A stretch of DNA of 14,716 bases, from NCBI GenBank assembly GCA_017643965.1, contig JAEPMM010000030.1, forward strand, positions 1-14,716. The letters run 5' to 3'. The DNA is from Marinobacter sp. Its GTDB lineage: Bacteria > Pseudomonadota > Gammaproteobacteria > Pseudomonadales > Oleiphilaceae. Below the pieces are notes generated by a model. The model saw nothing but the letters and a program-made list of their open reading frames with translations. It did no database searches and had not been told where the DNA came from. Position 1 is the stretch's first letter, and every line of letters begins with the position of its first letter. This document shows positions 13,884 through 14,716 of the stretch, piece after piece. A program made the position numbers and the translations under genes.

Positions 13884-14716
13884 CAGTAATCCCCACCGTA
13901 ATCGCCGTAGTCCCCGTGCGCCAGATCCTCAAATTTGGTGTATTTGCCGATAAAGGCCAGGCGGATGGTGCCGATGGGGCCGTTTCGCTGCTTGCCAATG
14001 ATGATTTCGGCAATCCCCTTGTCGGGGGTATCCTCGTTGTAGACCTCATCCCGGTACACAAACATGATGACGTCGGCGTCCTGCTCGATGGCACCGGATT
14101 CCCGCAGGTCGGAATTCACCGGCCGCTTGTTGGGGCGCTGCTCGAGGCTGCGATTGAGCTGGGACAACGCCACCACCGGGCAGCTCAGCTCTTTTGCGAT
14201 GCCTTTGAGGGAGCGGGAAATTTCGGAGATTTCCGCTGTTCGGCCCTCGGTGTTGCCCGGCACCCGCATCAGCTGCAGATAGTCCACCATGATCAGACCG
14301 ATCTTGCCATCGTTCTCCCGGGCAATGCGGCGGGCGCGGGAGCGCATCTCGGTCGGGCTCAGGCCGGGGGTGTCGTCAATATACAGCGGCTTGTCCTTGA
14401 GCAGACTCACCGCAGACGTCAGCCGCGGCCAGTCATCCTCTTCCAGCTTGCCGCCGCGGACCTTGGTCTGGTCAATCCGGCCCAGCGACGACAGCATACG
14501 CATCGCCAGGGCATCGGCCGGCATCTCCATACTGAACACCAGCACCGGAGTACCGGTGCTGATCAGCGCGTTCTCCACGATGTTCATGGCGAAGGTGGTC
14601 TTACCCATGGACGGTCGACCCGCCACAATGATCAGGTCGGCCGGCTGCATACCGGAGGTCTGATCATCCAGGTCCCGGAAGCCGGTGGTCAGACCGGTGG
14701 TTTGCTCGCCGGACTC
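13883..14716 (-). CDS. dnaB: Replicative DNA helicase DnaB, C-terminal part (5'-partial)
   Basis: The hexameric helicase that unwinds DNA at the replication fork. The visible 277 residues are the RecA-like motor domain; the frame is still open at the right edge (reads ESGEQTTGLTTGFRDLDDQT), so the ATG at 14650 is internal and the N-terminal domain and linker lie outside the window. Walker A is GRPSMGKTT (visible residue 39 is the Lys). Walker B is LIMVDYLQLM. LSQLNRSLEQRPNKRP and LRESGAIEQDADV, with the arginine-finger region, are complete. No intein interrupts the visible part. The C terminus ends in a Tyr/Gly/Asp-rich tail (YGDYGGDY). It is followed directly by alr through a stop/start overlap. 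Confidence 0.96.
   Translation of the reverse strand, partial: ESGEQTTGLTTGFRDLDDQTSGMQPADLIIVAGRPSMGKTTFAMNIVENALISTGTPVLVFSMEMPADALAMRMLSSLGRIDQTKVRGGKLEEDDWPRLTSAVSLLKDKPLYIDDTPGLSPTEMRSRARRIARENDGKIGLIMVDYLQLMRVPGNTEGRTAEISEISRSLKGIAKELSCPVVALSQLNRSLEQRPNKRPVNSDLRESGAIEQDADVIMFVYRDEVYNEDTPDKGIAEIIIGKQRNGPIGTIRLAFIGKYTKFEDLAHGDYGDYGGDY

Overview
The window looks like an ordinary chromosomal segment from a high-GC gammaproteobacterium. The closest fit I can suggest is Marinobacter or a relative. That rests on the dnaB-alr pair, a [4Fe-4S]-type FNR/ANR regulator with a consensus box in its own promoter, and a standalone FabB. Genus assignment is inference from gene content; I ran no search. 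I see no transposase, phage gene, CRISPR array, tRNA or rRNA, and no intergenic gap longer than about 210 bases.

Left block (1-6232, + strand). A 5'-truncated metY (O-acetylhomoserine sulfhydrylase) is followed by a 9-bp stem capped by a GAAA loop. Then come lipA (lipoyl synthase), a small methyl-accepting chemotaxis protein with almost no periplasmic domain, and an RND/MMPL-type exporter. These last three are closely spaced (25 and 52 nt) and end at a strong bidirectional terminator shared with the convergent spy/cpxP-like gene.

Middle block (6245-10594). A small periplasmic Spy/CpxP-like protein (-) with a Gln/Met-rich tail diverges from ylqF/rbgA (+), a circularly permuted ribosome-assembly GTPase. 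ylqF overlaps tail-to-tail with an AraC-family regulator (-). The AraC gene lies downstream of a Mpo1-like (DUF962) membrane-protein gene (-). That pair diverges from fabB (+), and the 200-bp gap between them carries a perfect 8-bp-arm palindrome and a tetraloop hairpin next to the fabB ribosome binding site. This is the most interesting part of the window. If the Mpo1-like protein acts as its yeast homologue does, a fatty-acid alpha-oxidation enzyme and a fatty-acid elongation enzyme share a control region.

Right block (10667-14716). The fnr/anr gene has a perfect FNR box 20 nt upstream of its start codon, which suggests autorepression. It meets a RmlD-like SDR gene (-) at a CTAG that supplies both stop codons; this SDR protein appears to have lost the catalytic Tyr and Lys. 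A 119-residue protein of unknown function (+) follows. The window closes with dnaB-alr (-), coupled through a TGATG stop/start overlap, with dnaB running off the right edge.

I did not find a clear undescribed multi-gene system. The leads are regulatory elements, two genes of uncertain function and one apparently inactivated enzyme fold.
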